In this document: piece by piece, positions 8,870 to 16,950 of the stretch
Layout of the letters: every line of letters begins with the position of its first letter
Numbering within the stretch: position 1 is the stretch's first letter
Source: Lentzea guizhouensis
Lineage (GTDB): Bacteria; Actinomycetota; Actinomycetes; Mycobacteriales; Pseudonocardiaceae
Assembly (NCBI RefSeq): GCF_001701025.1
Contig: NZ_CP016793.1
Coordinates: 1,178,001 to 1,242,000 of the forward strand
Direction: 5' to 3'
Length of the DNA: 64,000 bases
The notes under the pieces: model-generated
Told to the model about the DNA's origin: nothing
Seen by the model: the letters and a program-made list of their open reading frames with translations, nothing else
Databases searched by the model: none
Position numbers and translations under genes: made by a program

Positions 8870-9320
8870 GGCTCGCTCGACGTCGAAGCGTCGGCGACGG
8901 CAGTCCGCTGGGCTCGCCACGCACGCCCGCGCAGCGAGGTGCACGGCGGCGCTGCGCCCCGGTGGCTTCGCCGTGATCGCAGCCCACGATGTCGCGGGTG
9001 GCAGCGAGCAGTTGTTCGTTGACGTCCGCGAAAGGCACGCCCGGCGGTACCCGGCCATCCCGCCGGCCCCGCGCCTCCCGCCCACGGTCCGGTCCAGCGG
9101 GAGTTCGACGCCTCCGCCGACTTCGCACCGCCGGATTTCCGCCGGTACGAGTGGGAGCAGGCCTACGACACCGACGCGTACGCCGACCTGCTCCTCACCT
9201 GCTCGAACCACATCGCGCACCGGCCCGTGAGGAGCTCATCGCCGACATCCGGCACCTCACCGACACCCCGCTACGACGGCCGGGGTGTGACGCGCCACCT
9301 GACCCAACTGCCACCGTCGC
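8870..9320 (+). pseudogene. Relic of a class I SAM-dependent methyltransferase
   Basis: Translating the plus strand in three frames gives successive pieces of the C-terminal half of a methyltransferase. ALRPGGFAVIAAHDVAGGSE is at about 8940-9005. The segment running from EFDASADF through RRYEWEQAYDTDAYADLLLTC is at 9101-9215 in another frame. REELIADIRHLTDT is at 9228-9269 in the third. RYDGRGVTRHL is at about 9269-9301. Order and spacing match the intact family, but no single frame covers it and the N-terminal SAM-binding half is not recognisable. It is a decayed gene with at least three frameshifts. Confidence 0.75.
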
Positions 9321-9406
9321 GAAGTCAGGACCCACCGGCACCGCGCGGTAAGCGGTTGCCCACGCCGCGATCTTCAGGTTTCCGACAGGTCTGGACAACT
9401 CGGCTC

Positions 9407-9439
9407 GTCACGGGTTCCCCGCGGCGGAACGCCCGTGAC
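9407..9439. terminator. Inverted repeat, possible terminator
   Basis: GTCACGGG and CCCGTGAC arms flank a further TTCC/GGAA pairing, about 130 bases upstream of the TetR start. It could end transcription from the relic region. Confidence 0.4.
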
Positions 9440-9567
9440 CAGGCCGACCTCAACACGATCCGACAAGCGGGTGCTGCTGCCCCCTCAAGTAGGGCAAGAC
9501 GCCTAGGATGTCCGGCCAAAGGGGCGGGGAGACACGCACGTGCCGTGCCCTTGCACAAGGAGGTGGC

Positions 9568-10179
9568 ATGGCCGTGTCGACAACGGCGTTCAACGAGGGC
9601 AGGGTCCCCCAGCGGGGCCGTCCTCGCGACGCCAGCAGGGACGAGGCGTTACGTCAGGCAGCGCTCGAAGTGATGGCCGAGGTCGGATACCGGGCCCTCA
9701 CCATGGACGCGGTGGCCGCACGCGCGCGAGCGGGCAAGGCCACGATCTACCGGCGCTGGGAGTCGAAGCTCGATCTGGTGATCGACACGTGCACCCAGCT
9801 CGCCACGCAGAACCTCGCCGCACCGGACACCGGCTCGCTCGCCGGTGACCTGCGCGAGTTCCTCTCGTCGTTCGCCGCGTTCCTGTCGGGGCCGATCGGC
9901 AAGGCCGCGCAGGCGCTGGTCGGCGAGCTGCCGCACGAGCCGGAGCTGGCGAGCGCGTTCCGGGAGACGTTCCTGATCTCGCAGCGCGACGTCCTGCGCG
10001 GGATCCTCGACCGCGCGGCCGAACGGGGCGAGCTGAAGGCCGACGCCCCGCGCGGCATGGCTGTCGAGATCGCGGGCGCGGCGTTGATCTACCGGCTGAT
10101 GCTGACCGGGGACCCGCTCGACGAGCCGTTCGTGGAGAAGGTCGTCGAGCAGGTCCTCCTGCCGCTGGTGCACGCCTGA
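9568..10179 (+). CDS. TetR/AcrR-family regulator
   Basis: This 203-residue regulator has a helix-turn-helix at about residues 40-62 (LTMDAVAARARAGKATIYRRW) and a TetR_C-type ligand domain. The start is ATG 9568, preceded by the strong site AAGGAGGTGGC; the longer frame from 9508 has none. Its C-terminal domain resembles the AcrR-type subgroup that controls efflux or lipid genes. No obvious target lies beside it, and its own promoter is probably in 9440-9560. Confidence 0.9.
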   Translation: MAVSTTAFNEGRVPQRGRPRDASRDEALRQAALEVMAEVGYRALTMDAVAARARAGKATIYRRWESKLDLVIDTCTQLATQNLAAPDTGSLAGDLREFLSSFAAFLSGPIGKAAQALVGELPHEPELASAFRETFLISQRDVLRGILDRAAERGELKADAPRGMAVEIAGAALIYRLMLTGDPLDEPFVEKVVEQVLLPLVHA

Positions 10180-10198
10180 GCGCGCGGTGCGGCGCGGT

Positions 10199-10420
10199 CT
10201 AGCGGAACAGCTTGCGCACCAGCGCGAAGCCGACCACCGCGCCGACCGCGATCAGCGTGTACTTGACCTTGGGCTGGCTCAGCACGTCGAGCACGGACGA
10301 CTTGCCCTGCTCGACGAGCTTCTGCGGGTTCGCACGCTCGCTGAGCTCGTCCAGGGTGGTGGCCAGCGCGGCACGAGCCTGTTCGATCTCGCGCTGGATG
10401 GTGTCGGGATCGCGTGCCAC
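10199..10420 (-). CDS. DUF3618 small membrane protein
   Basis: This 73-residue protein starts with RDPDTIQREIEQARAALATT, the hallmark of DUF3618, followed by an amphipathic stretch and one C-terminal membrane helix (TLIAVGAVVGFALVRKLF). DUF3618 proteins are common in actinobacteria and often sit with phage-holin-like envelope proteins, but their role is unknown. It converges on the TetR gene with a 19-base gap. Confidence 0.88.
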   Translation of the reverse strand: MARDPDTIQREIEQARAALATTLDELSERANPQKLVEQGKSSVLDVLSQPKVKYTLIAVGAVVGFALVRKLFR

Positions 10421-10540
10421 ATGTCCTCCTAGCAGCGGTTCTGGCAGTCACCGTAGTGGACGGCCGGTGCCGGGGCTGCGAGCGACCCGCGTGCGCCCCG
10501 GGAGAGCGCGTACATGGAGGAGCTATAGGCTTCCACGCGA

Positions 10541-10614
10541 GGGGTCGTAGCCCAATTGGCAGAGGCACTGGGTTTAGGTCCCAGCCAGTGGGGGTTCGAG
10601 TCCCCCCGACCTCA
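10541..10614 (+). tRNA. tRNA gene with anticodon TAG (Leu-type) but short variable loop
   Basis: A 74-base cloverleaf folds cleanly. The acceptor stem pairs GGGGTCG with CGACCTC, the D arm is GCCC/AGGC, and the anticodon stem CTGGG/CCCAG holds the loop TTTAGGT. The variable loop is only five bases (CCAGT). The T arm is GGGGG-TTCGAGT-CCCCC and the discriminator is A73; no CCA is encoded. The anticodon 5'-TAG-3' reads the Leu codon CTA, yet bacterial tRNA-Leu normally has a long variable arm. A TATAGG box at 10524-10529 may be its -10 element. The rest of 10421-10866 shows no gene. Confidence 0.75.
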
Positions 10615-10866
10615 TCTGATCTGCGGTTTCGTGACGACCGGCCGCGGGTGACGACCCGCGGCCTGTGCCGGGGACGTCAGCAGCGACTTCGACACGAGCG
10701 CCGGTCGTCCAGGCGGTTCGGCAGCGGGCACAGGCCGGCCGGTACCGGACCGCACGCCTGGCATCCTCAAAGTCCTTTGTGGACCGTCAAAGCATCCGGC
10801 GTGAGGACTGTCACCTCGGGGTTTCCCCCGATGTCACCCCTCCAGCCGGTCCGTAACGTCGAACCC

Positions 10867-11481
10867 ATGAACCTCGTCGACTGGGTCACCGACCTGATGC
10901 ACACGGCCGGCGCACCAGGAGCGGCGTTCGCCATCGCGCTCGAGAACCTCTTCCCGCCCCTGCCCAGCGAGCTCTTCCTGCCGCTGGCGGGCTTCACCGC
11001 CGCGCAGGGCAAGATGTCCCTGCTCGACGCCATCCTCTGGACCACGGCGGGCTCGGTGCTGGGCGCACTGGTCCTCTACTGGGTCGGCTCCCTGCTCGGC
11101 CGCGACCGGGTCCGGCGCATCGCCGCCCGCATGCCGCTGGTCCGCGTGTCCGACGTCGACCGGACCGAGGCCTGGTTCCTGCGCAACGGCTACCGCGCGG
11201 TCTTCTTCGGCCGGATGATCCCGGTGTTCCGCAGCCTGATCTCGATCCCGGCGGGCATCGAACGCATGCGCATGGCCCCGTTCCTCGCCTACACGGCGGC
11301 GGGCAGCCTCATCTGGAACACCGCGCTGATCCTCGCGGGCTACCTGCTGGGCGACAACTGGCACCTCGTCGAGCAGTACGTCGGCATCGCCTCGACGGCG
11401 GTCCTCGTGTTGGTGGGGGTGGCGCTGGTCGTGTTCGTGGTGACCCGCGTGGCGAAGAAGCGCGCTACCGCACGCCGCTGA
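10867..11481 (+). CDS. DedA-family membrane protein
   Basis: This 204-residue multi-spanning membrane protein belongs to the DedA/SNARE-associated (VTT) family, implicated in lipid-carrier flipping and proton-motive-force homeostasis. Family signatures include ALENLFPPLPSELFLPLAGF near the N-terminus and the segment around FFGRMIPVFRSLISIPAG with the conserved arginines. I chose ATG 10867, since the upstream extension runs through the tRNA. The 3' end overlaps the convergent oxidoreductase gene by 17 bases. Confidence 0.92.
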   Translation: MNLVDWVTDLMHTAGAPGAAFAIALENLFPPLPSELFLPLAGFTAAQGKMSLLDAILWTTAGSVLGALVLYWVGSLLGRDRVRRIAARMPLVRVSDVDRTEAWFLRNGYRAVFFGRMIPVFRSLISIPAGIERMRMAPFLAYTAAGSLIWNTALILAGYLLGDNWHLVEQYVGIASTAVLVLVGVALVVFVVTRVAKKRATARR

Positions 11482-12520
11482 GGCGCCCGGCACCGCGACC
11501 GGCGTCGTCGAGGTACCGCGTCAGCTCCCGCACCGCGCTCCGCCCGGCCCGGTTCGCCCCGATCGTGCTCGCCGACGGCCCGTAGCCCACGAGGTGGATC
11601 CGCGGGTCGCTCACCACGCGCGTCCCGTCGACCTGGATCCCGCCACCGGCGGCCCGCAGGTGCAGCGGCGCCAGGTGGTCGAGGTCGTGCCGGAACCCGG
11701 TCGCCCACAGGATCACGTCGGCGGAGAAGTGCTCACCGGAGTCCCACTCGACGCCGGTGGGGGTGATCCGCGAGAACACCGGCCACCGCCGCAGCACACC
11801 GGACTCGATCGCGGCGCGGGTCTCGTCGGTCAGCGCCAGGCCGGTCACGCCCACCACGCTGCGCGGGATCAGACCGGCTCGCACCCGCTCCTCGACCATG
11901 CCGACGACCCAGCGGCCGTACTCCTCGGTGAACGGGCCCTCGCGCCACACCGGCTCGTGCCGCGTCACCCAGCGCGTGGCCGCGGCGAACGGTGCGAGCT
12001 CCATCAGCTGCTGGGTCGCGGACGCACCGCCCCCGACGACGACCACGCGCTTGCCGGTGAAGTCCTCGGGGCCCCGGTAGTCGGCGGTGTGCAGCTGACG
12101 GCCCAGGAACGTCGACTGGCCCTGGTAGTGCGGCCAGAACGGGCGGCGCCAGGTGCCGGTGGCGTTGATCAGGCCGCGCGTGGTCCACACGCCGTCCGAA
12201 GTCTCGACCTTCAGCAGCTCGCCGTCGTCCTGCACGGACGTCACGTTCACCGGGCGCACCACCGGCAGGTCGAAGAGCCGCTCGTAGCGGGCGAAGTAGT
12301 CAGGGATGGCCTCGTTGGCCCGCTCGTCGGGCGCAGGCTGCTCGAACGGCATTCCGGGCAGCTCGTGGATGCCGTGCACGGTCCGCATCCGCAGGCTCGG
12401 CCACCGGTGCAGCCACGCGCCACCGGGGGCGTCGTTCGCGTCCAGCACCACGTGGTCCACGTTCCGCTTGCGCAGGAAGAAGGAGGCCGACAGCCCGGCC
12501 TGGCCCGCGCCGATCACCAC
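11465..12520 (-). CDS. FAD-dependent NAD(P)-binding oxidoreductase (CzcO-like)
   Basis: This flavoprotein monooxygenase-like enzyme has an N-terminal FAD motif (VIGAGQAGLSASF), a central NADPH motif (VVVVGGGASATQQ) and the late ILWATGFRHDLDHL segment typical of the FMO/CzcO group. The start is uncertain. GTG 12520 begins almost exactly at the first beta strand, with a weak GGGACGG upstream. The only earlier in-frame start, ATG 12634, would reach into the divergent gene at 12610. The substrate is unknown. Confidence 0.85.
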   Translation of the reverse strand: MVIGAGQAGLSASFFLRKRNVDHVVLDANDAPGGAWLHRWPSLRMRTVHGIHELPGMPFEQPAPDERANEAIPDYFARYERLFDLPVVRPVNVTSVQDDGELLKVETSDGVWTTRGLINATGTWRRPFWPHYQGQSTFLGRQLHTADYRGPEDFTGKRVVVVGGGASATQQLMELAPFAAATRWVTRHEPVWREGPFTEEYGRWVVGMVEERVRAGLIPRSVVGVTGLALTDETRAAIESGVLRRWPVFSRITPTGVEWDSGEHFSADVILWATGFRHDLDHLAPLHLRAAGGGIQVDGTRVVSDPRIHLVGYGPSASTIGANRAGRSAVRELTRYLDDAGRGAGRLSGVR

Positions 12521-12609
12521 GACATCCGTCCCACCAACGTCAACCGAACGGGTCCGCGCACTGATTTCAGGTGTGACGCACCAGTCAGCAGGCCCTAGGT
12601 TCCGGAGGC

Positions 12610-13344
12610 GTGCACATACTGCTGACGCTGGCACTGCTGGCGACCCCGGTGCCTGCCACCACCGCCTCCTACGCCGTCTACGACCGGATCACGCACACGC
12701 TGACCGGCAGAGACGTGCACAAGCCGATCCGATCGGCGTCGCTGGTGAAGATCCTCATCGCCATCGAGCAGCTGGAGACCAAGGGCGACGACCCGCGGAT
12801 CGAGCCGATGCTGCGGGCCAGCGACGACAACGCCGCGAGCGAGCTCTGGGTCGAGAACGGCTGGGAGCAGCTCGTCGTCAACACCGCGAACCGGCTGGGT
12901 CTGCAGGACACCAGGCCGCCGGAGAACCGCGGCATGTGGGGCTACACGGCGGTCAGCGCGTACGACGTCGTGCAGACCTACCGCTACCTGCTCGAACGCG
13001 CGAAGCCGCAGGTCGGCTGGACGATCATGGGTCACCTGCACCGCGCGGAGAAGTGCGCCGCGGACGGGTTCGACCAGTCGTTCGGGCTGCCGGACGCGAC
13101 GTGGTGGCCCGCGTTCAAGCAGGGCTGGTCCGGCTTCGGCGACCCGGCCAGGCCCTGCCGCGACCACCCGCGGCCGCGCGCCGCGTGGGACCTGGACCTG
13201 CAGTCACCGGCCATGCACACGTCCGGCACCTGCGGTTTCAGCATCGTCGCGCTGCTGACGCTGCACCCGAAGGGCACCACCTACGACCAGGCGGCGAAAC
13301 GAGTTACCCGGCTCACGGAAGAAGTCACGAAGTATCGGTGTTGA
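12610..13344 (+). CDS. Secreted beta-lactamase-fold serine hydrolase
   Basis: This 244-residue exported protein has a short signal peptide ([17 protein letters not shown]) and motifs of the beta-lactamase/DD-peptidase fold: SLVK (SxxK, about residue 50), SDDNAASE (SDN-like, about 77) and KQGWSG in the KTG position (about 176). It may be a class-A-like peptidoglycan hydrolase rather than a true beta-lactamase, as a clear Glu166-type loop is not seen. The GTG start at 12610 is preceded by CCGGAGGC. Confidence 0.8.
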   Translation: MHILLTLALLATPVPATTASYAVYDRITHTLTGRDVHKPIRSASLVKILIAIEQLETKGDDPRIEPMLRASDDNAASELWVENGWEQLVVNTANRLGLQDTRPPENRGMWGYTAVSAYDVVQTYRYLLERAKPQVGWTIMGHLHRAEKCAADGFDQSFGLPDATWWPAFKQGWSGFGDPARPCRDHPRPRAAWDLDLQSPAMHTSGTCGFSIVALLTLHPKGTTYDQAAKRVTRLTEEVTKYRC

Positions 13345-13351
13345 TCGATGC

Positions 13352-14380
13352 ATGAGCCGTCTCAGTGAGATCCCGCTGTCCGTTCTCGACCTCGCCCCGA
13401 TCGGTTCGGGCTCGGATGCGACGACCGCGCTGCGGAACTCCAGGGAACTCGCTCAGCAGGCCGACCGCCTCGGCTACCAGCGGTACTGGTTCGCCGAGCA
13501 CCACAACATGCCCGGGATCGCGAGCTCGGCGCCGGCGGTGCTGATCGAGCACATCGCGTCGGCGACCGAGCGCATCCGCGTCGGGTCGGGCGGGGTGATG
13601 CTGCCGAACCACGCGCCGCTGGTGGTCGCCGAGCAGTTCGGCATGCTCGAAGCGCTGCACCCCGGCCGCATCGACCTCGGCATCGGCCGCGCGCCCGGCA
13701 CCGACCAGAAGACGGCGCGGGCGCTGCGCAGGACCGAGGCCGGGCTGTCGGCGGAGAACTTCCCGCAGGAGCTCACCGAACTCATCGGGTACTTCGAGGG
13801 CACCGGCGAGCTCAACGCCGTGCCCGCCGCGGGCAACAAGCCGCCGATCTGGCTGCTCGGCTCGTCCGGCTACAGCGCGCAGGCCGCCGGTCTGCTCGGG
13901 CTGCCGTTCGCGTTCGCCCACCACTTCAGCGCCCAGAACACGCTGCCGGCGCTGGCGCTGTACCGGAAGCACTTCCGGCCGTCGGAGGTCCTGAGCGAGC
14001 CGTACGCGATGGTGTGCGCCTCGGTGGTGGTGGCCGACAGCGACGAGCACGCCCGCTACCTCGCCGGTCCCGGCGCGCTGTCGTTCGTGAAGCTGCGCCA
14101 GGGCCGCCCCGGTCCGCTGGCGACGCCGGAGGAGGCCGCCGCCTACCCGTACACCGAGATCGACGAGCTCGTGATCGAGGACCGGATGGCCACTCAGATC
14201 ATCGGATCCCCCGAAACGGTCCGTGCGGGACTGGACGAGTTGCTGGACTCGACCGCGGCCGACGAGCTCATGGTGACGACCATCGTGCACGGCCTGCAGG
14301 ACCGTCTCCGCTCCTTCGAACTGCTCAGCGAGCTCGCCGAACGGACGCCCGCACTGGACCGTTCAGCCGCACATACGTGA
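13352..14380 (+). CDS. LLM-class flavin-dependent oxidoreductase (MsnO8-type)
   Basis: This 342-residue luciferase-like monooxygenase probably uses reduced FMN or F420. Signatures are [12 protein letters not shown] at the N-terminus, [18 protein letters not shown], the [22 protein letters not shown] family block (here in two parts) and the late [11 protein letters not shown] strand. It is the group annotated MsnO8 family. It starts seven bases after the hydrolase stop and may be cotranscribed. The stop codon lies inside the first of two small palindromes. Confidence 0.92.
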   Translation: MSRLSEIPLSVLDLAPIGSGSDATTALRNSRELAQQADRLGYQRYWFAEHHNMPGIASSAPAVLIEHIASATERIRVGSGGVMLPNHAPLVVAEQFGMLEALHPGRIDLGIGRAPGTDQKTARALRRTEAGLSAENFPQELTELIGYFEGTGELNAVPAAGNKPPIWLLGSSGYSAQAAGLLGLPFAFAHHFSAQNTLPALALYRKHFRPSEVLSEPYAMVCASVVVADSDEHARYLAGPGALSFVKLRQGRPGPLATPEEAAAYPYTEIDELVIEDRMATQIIGSPETVRAGLDELLDSTAADELMVTTIVHGLQDRLRSFELLSELAERTPALDRSAAHT

Positions 14381-14403
14381 GTCGTTCACGCGTGAGCTTC
14401 ACG
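14376..14403. repeat. Two adjacent CGTGA-n-TCACG palindromes
   Basis: CGTGA-GTCGT-TCACG at 14376-14390 is followed at once by CGTGA-GCT-TCACG at 14391-14403. The first includes the LLM stop codon. This could be a tandem protein-binding site or a weak terminator. Confidence 0.45.
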
Positions 14404-14486
14404 TTTCGTACGACTGGCGCTGGTCTGAACGGGTGATTATCGGCTCCCCTTGTAGCGCGTGACACACCCTGCGCGATGATCGGTGT

Positions 14487-14572
14487 GAGCGCGCACGCCC
14501 CCCGACGCGCTCCCTAGCTTCACCCGACGGTCGGCGTGGGGCCGGTGCCACACCTGTGGCGCCGCCCACGCC
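14487..14572 (+). ncRNA. Candidate structured RNA: C6-loop hairpin plus 16-bp hairpin
   Basis: In the 326-base gap before the lipoprotein gene, GAGCGCG/CGCGCTC (14487-14512) closes a loop holding CCCCCC. Twenty bases later a long hairpin at 14533-14572 has GGCGTGGG/CCCACGCC as its base, a second 8-9 bp helix above a small bulge, and an ACCT loop. The C6 loop recalls the actinobacterial 6C RNA motif, but a second C-rich loop is absent. It may be a 5' leader structure. Evidence is structural only; high GC favours such folds. Confidence 0.3.
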
Positions 14573-14706
14573 GCCCATCACGAGTCGGCCACGGCCCGGC
14601 ACCAGGTCCGCTTCAAGGACCCTTTTCAGCCCCCGCGCACCCCTTGGCACCGTCACAGTTGACGGGAGTCGTCCACACCCACCGCCGGGGTGGGAAAGGG
14701 GAGTTC

Positions 14707-15234
14707 GTGAAGTTCGCCAAATCGGCAGCGGCACTCTGCCTGCTGCTGGCCGTGGCGGGATGTGCGGGCCCCAGCGTCGCCGTCACCCCGGACGAGAACC
14801 TGACCGTCGAGCAACGCGCGGAGACCCCCAACGCCTCCACGCACGCCGCCTTCGGCACCCAGCGCGTCTGGGGCTCCGGTCTCTCCGTCGTGGTGTCCGC
14901 CCCGAGATCGCTCTCCCCGTCCGACACGGCCTCCCCCCGCTCCGCGCGCACGGCCGTCTTCACGCTGACGGTCTACAACGGCTCCAAGACCGCCTACCGG
15001 CCCTCTCAGCTCGCGGTGCGCGCCATGGCCAACGGCGCCCAGGTGCCCGAGCTGGTCGACTCGGTCCAGGGCCTCAACGGGCTCGCCGCGGTCGTGGACG
15101 AGCTGCCGCCCGGCAAGGACACGCAGGTGCTGCTGGCGTTCGCGGTGCCGGAGGGTCCGGTGCAGGTCGAGCTGACCGTGCAGCCGGGGGGCCAGGGGCA
15201 GGACGCCCCGACCGTGTTCGCGGGCCAGGCCTAG
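14707..15234 (+). CDS. Secreted lipoprotein with DUF4352-like domain
   Basis: This 175-residue protein has a lipoprotein signal with lipobox LAVAGC (Cys at about residue 21), so the mature protein is anchored on the outer face of the membrane. The rest is a beta-rich domain (FTLTVYNGSKTAYRPSQL, DELPPGKDTQVLLAFAVPEG) like the DUF4352/telomeric-repeat-like immunoglobulin fold seen in actinobacterial lipoproteins. GTG 14707 is preceded by GGGGAGTTC. Function unknown. Confidence 0.85.
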   Translation: MKFAKSAAALCLLLAVAGCAGPSVAVTPDENLTVEQRAETPNASTHAAFGTQRVWGSGLSVVVSAPRSLSPSDTASPRSARTAVFTLTVYNGSKTAYRPSQLAVRAMANGAQVPELVDSVQGLNGLAAVVDELPPGKDTQVLLAFAVPEGPVQVELTVQPGGQGQDAPTVFAGQA

Positions 15235-15245
15235 GCTCTGGAGCC

Positions 15246-15713
15246 ATGAGCACCCGTCTCGAGCCTGGAGACACCGCGCCCGCCTTCACGCTGCCCGACA
15301 GCGAGGGCAAGCCGGTGTCGCTGTCCGACTACCTCGGCAAGTCCGTGGTCGTGTACTTCTACCCGGCCGCGAGCACGCCGGGCTGCACCAAGCAGGCCTG
15401 CGACTTCCGCGACAGCCTCGCCCAGCTGAACGACCTGGGCTACGCCGTCGTCGGCATCTCGCCGGACAAGCAGGAGAAGCTCGCCAAGTTCCGCGAGGCC
15501 GAGGGCCTGACCTTCCCGCTGCTCGGCGACACCGACAAGACCGTCCTCACCGAGTGGGGCGCGTTCGGCGAGAAGCAGAACTACGGCCGCACCGTGCAGG
15601 GCGTCATCCGCTCGACGTTCCTCGTCGGCCCGGACGGCAAGATCGTGAAGGCCATGTACAACGTGCGCGCCACCGGCCACGTCGCCAAGCTCCTGCGCGA
15701 GCTGCCAGCCTGA
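15246..15713 (+). CDS. bcp: Thioredoxin-dependent peroxiredoxin (Bcp/PrxQ)
   Basis: Bcp reduces hydroperoxides using thioredoxin. The 155-residue protein has the PrxQ signature TPGCTKQACDFRD, with peroxidatic and resolving cysteines five residues apart, and the late RSTFLVGPDGKI strand. It starts 11 bases after the lipoprotein stop and is followed by a strong terminator hairpin, so the two may form an operon. Confidence 0.95.
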   Translation: MSTRLEPGDTAPAFTLPDSEGKPVSLSDYLGKSVVVYFYPAASTPGCTKQACDFRDSLAQLNDLGYAVVGISPDKQEKLAKFREAEGLTFPLLGDTDKTVLTEWGAFGEKQNYGRTVQGVIRSTFLVGPDGKIVKAMYNVRATGHVAKLLRELPA

Positions 15714-15736
15714 GGAAGTCACCCGGAAATGTGACA

Positions 15737-15763
15737 CCGCCGCCGCAGGACTTGCGGCGGCGG
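15737..15763 (+). terminator. Terminator hairpin after bcp
   Basis: An 11-bp perfect stem (CCGCCGCCGCA / TGCGGCGGCGG) with a GGACT loop sits 23 bases after the bcp stop and is followed by CCCCTTCTTC. Confidence 0.8.
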
Positions 15764-15781
15764 CCCCTTCTTCGGGTACTC

Positions 15782-15869
15782 TCGGGGTGAGGGCGTGCAA
15801 CAAATGCCGCCCCTTGTTCCGGTGAGGGTGATACACCGTGTGTCGCTTGACGGCACCTCGCGGCCCCGA
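15782..15869 (+). ncRNA. Possible structured leader upstream of the SMR efflux gene
   Basis: The 290-base gap before the efflux gene contains TCGGGG (15782-15787) able to pair with CCCCGA (15864-15869), enclosing AACAA/TTGTT (15799-15818) and GGTG-ATA-CACC (15827-15837). This multibranch fold could be a regulatory leader. I do not see conserved motifs of guanidine (ykkC) riboswitches. In DNA this GC-rich it may be coincidence. Confidence 0.2.
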
Positions 15870-16004
15870 CATCCCGTCTGATTTCGTCTTGCGCGTCCAC
15901 TTTCCCACGCGCGGCGGTTGATCAGGGCGTTCTGCCCTCAACCCTCCGTTCGCAAGCAAACACGCATGCCTGGCGCTGCGTGCATTTCGTGCTGGGAAAA
16001 TTCA

Positions 16005-16346
16005 ATGCTCAAGTGGATTTTGCTGACCGTCGCCGTGGGCGCGGAAGTTTTCGCAACCCTTTGTCTGAAGTACTCCGAGGGATTCACGAAACCGTGGCCG
16101 GTCGTCGGTCTCGGCGTCGGGTTCCTCACCGCCCTCTACCTGGAGTCGGTGGTGATCCGGATGGGCCTGCCGGTCGCCATCACGTACGCGATCTGGGCGG
16201 GTGCGGGCATCGCGCTGGTCGCCATCACCAGCCGCGTGCTGTTCGAGGACCCGATGAACCTCGCCATGCTCAGCGGCATGGCGCTCATCGCGGCCGGCGT
16301 GTGCGTGGTGTCGGTCGCCTCGCACGCACACGCCGCCACGGCGTGA
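16005..16346 (+). CDS. Small multidrug resistance (SMR) efflux protein, Qac/EmrE type
   Basis: This 113-residue, four-helix membrane protein would exchange protons for quaternary or aromatic cations as a dimer. The essential membrane Glu is in VGAEVFATLCLKYSEGF (about residue 13). FATLCLKYSEGF resembles QacC/EmrE transporters more than guanidinium exporters, and YAIWAGAG carries the conserved Tyr/Trp. The start is ATG 16005 with a weak GGGAA upstream. It converges on rdgB with a 4-base gap. Confidence 0.92.
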   Translation: MLKWILLTVAVGAEVFATLCLKYSEGFTKPWPVVGLGVGFLTALYLESVVIRMGLPVAITYAIWAGAGIALVAITSRVLFEDPMNLAMLSGMALIAAGVCVVSVASHAHAATA

Positions 16347-16350
16347 CCGG

Positions 16351-16950
16351 CTAACCGAGCTTGCGCAGGTGCGGGACCAGCAGCTTCAGCGCCCGGCCCC
16401 GGTGTGACTGGGCGTCCTTCTCCTCGGCGCTCATCTCCGCCGAGGTGACCATGTACCCGTCGGGCACGAAGATCGGGTCGTAACCGAAGCCGCCGGTCCC
16501 GCGCCGCTCACGCAGCAGGGAACCCCGCCACTCGCCGCGGACCACGACCTCCTCGCCGCCGGGCACGACGAGAGCGACCACCGACACGAACGCCGCACCA
16601 CGGCGTTCGTCCGGCACGTCGCCGAGCTGGCCGAGCAGCAGGTCGAGGTTGGCGTCGTCGTCGCCGTGGCGGCCCGACCAGCGTGCCGACAGCACGCCGG
16701 GCATGCCGTTCAGCTCGTCGACGGCCAGGCCGGAGTCGTCGGCCACGGAGACCAGGCCGGTCGCCGCGGCCGCGTCCCTGGCCTTGGCCAGTGCGTTGCC
16801 CTCGAAGTCCGGCGCGGTCTCGGGTGCCTCGGGGAACTCGGGCACGTCCGCCAGCGACAGCACCTCGATGCCCGAGAGCTCCTCGGCCACGACGATGCGC
16901 TGCAGCTCGCGGAGCTTCTTCGCGTTGCGGGAGGCGAGCAGGAGCTTCAC
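16351..16950 (-). CDS. rdgB: dITP/XTP pyrophosphatase RdgB (HAM1 family)
   Basis: RdgB removes ITP, dITP and XTP from the nucleotide pool, releasing pyrophosphate. The 199-residue protein begins [17 protein letters not shown] and has [19 protein letters not shown] and [12 protein letters not shown], both family signatures. The start is GTG 16950, which overlaps the rph stop in a GTGA arrangement, so it is coupled to rph. This rph-rdgB order matches M. tuberculosis Rv1340-Rv1341. Confidence 0.96.
   Translation of the reverse strand: MKLLLASRNAKKLRELQRIVVAEELSGIEVLSLADVPEFPEAPETAPDFEGNALAKARDAAAATGLVSVADDSGLAVDELNGMPGVLSARWSGRHGDDDANLDLLLGQLGDVPDERRGAAFVSVVALVVPGGEEVVVRGEWRGSLLRERRGTGGFGYDPIFVPDGYMVTSAEMSAEEKDAQSHRGRALKLLVPHLRKLG

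Larger units (their letters stand above)
8599..9567. other. Gene-poor stretch of about 970 bases
   Basis: No intact gene is visible here. It holds the DnaA-box pair (8682-8743), the methyltransferase relic (about 8870-9320) and an inverted repeat at 9407-9439. The remaining sequence has no ORF with recognisable protein character on either strand. Confidence 0.7.

Noticed and set aside
10541..10614. Reading the TAG-anticodon tRNA as an amber suppressor
   Set aside because: An anticodon written 5'-TAG-3' pairs with the codon CTA (Leu). A UAG suppressor would need the anticodon CTA.
10541..10614. Integration (att) site at the tRNA
   Set aside because: No integrase, phage gene or duplicated tRNA 3' end is visible nearby.
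12610..13344. Calling the serine hydrolase a beta-lactamase
   Set aside because: SxxK, SDN-like and KTG-position motifs are present, but the KTG is KQG and no clear Glu166-type loop is seen; resistance cannot be claimed.
14487..14572. A full 6C RNA
   Set aside because: Only one of the two hairpins has a C6 loop.
15782..15869. Guanidine (ykkC-type) riboswitch before the SMR gene
   Set aside because: The conserved motifs of the guanidine riboswitch classes were not found, and the transporter looks Qac-type rather than a guanidinium exporter.
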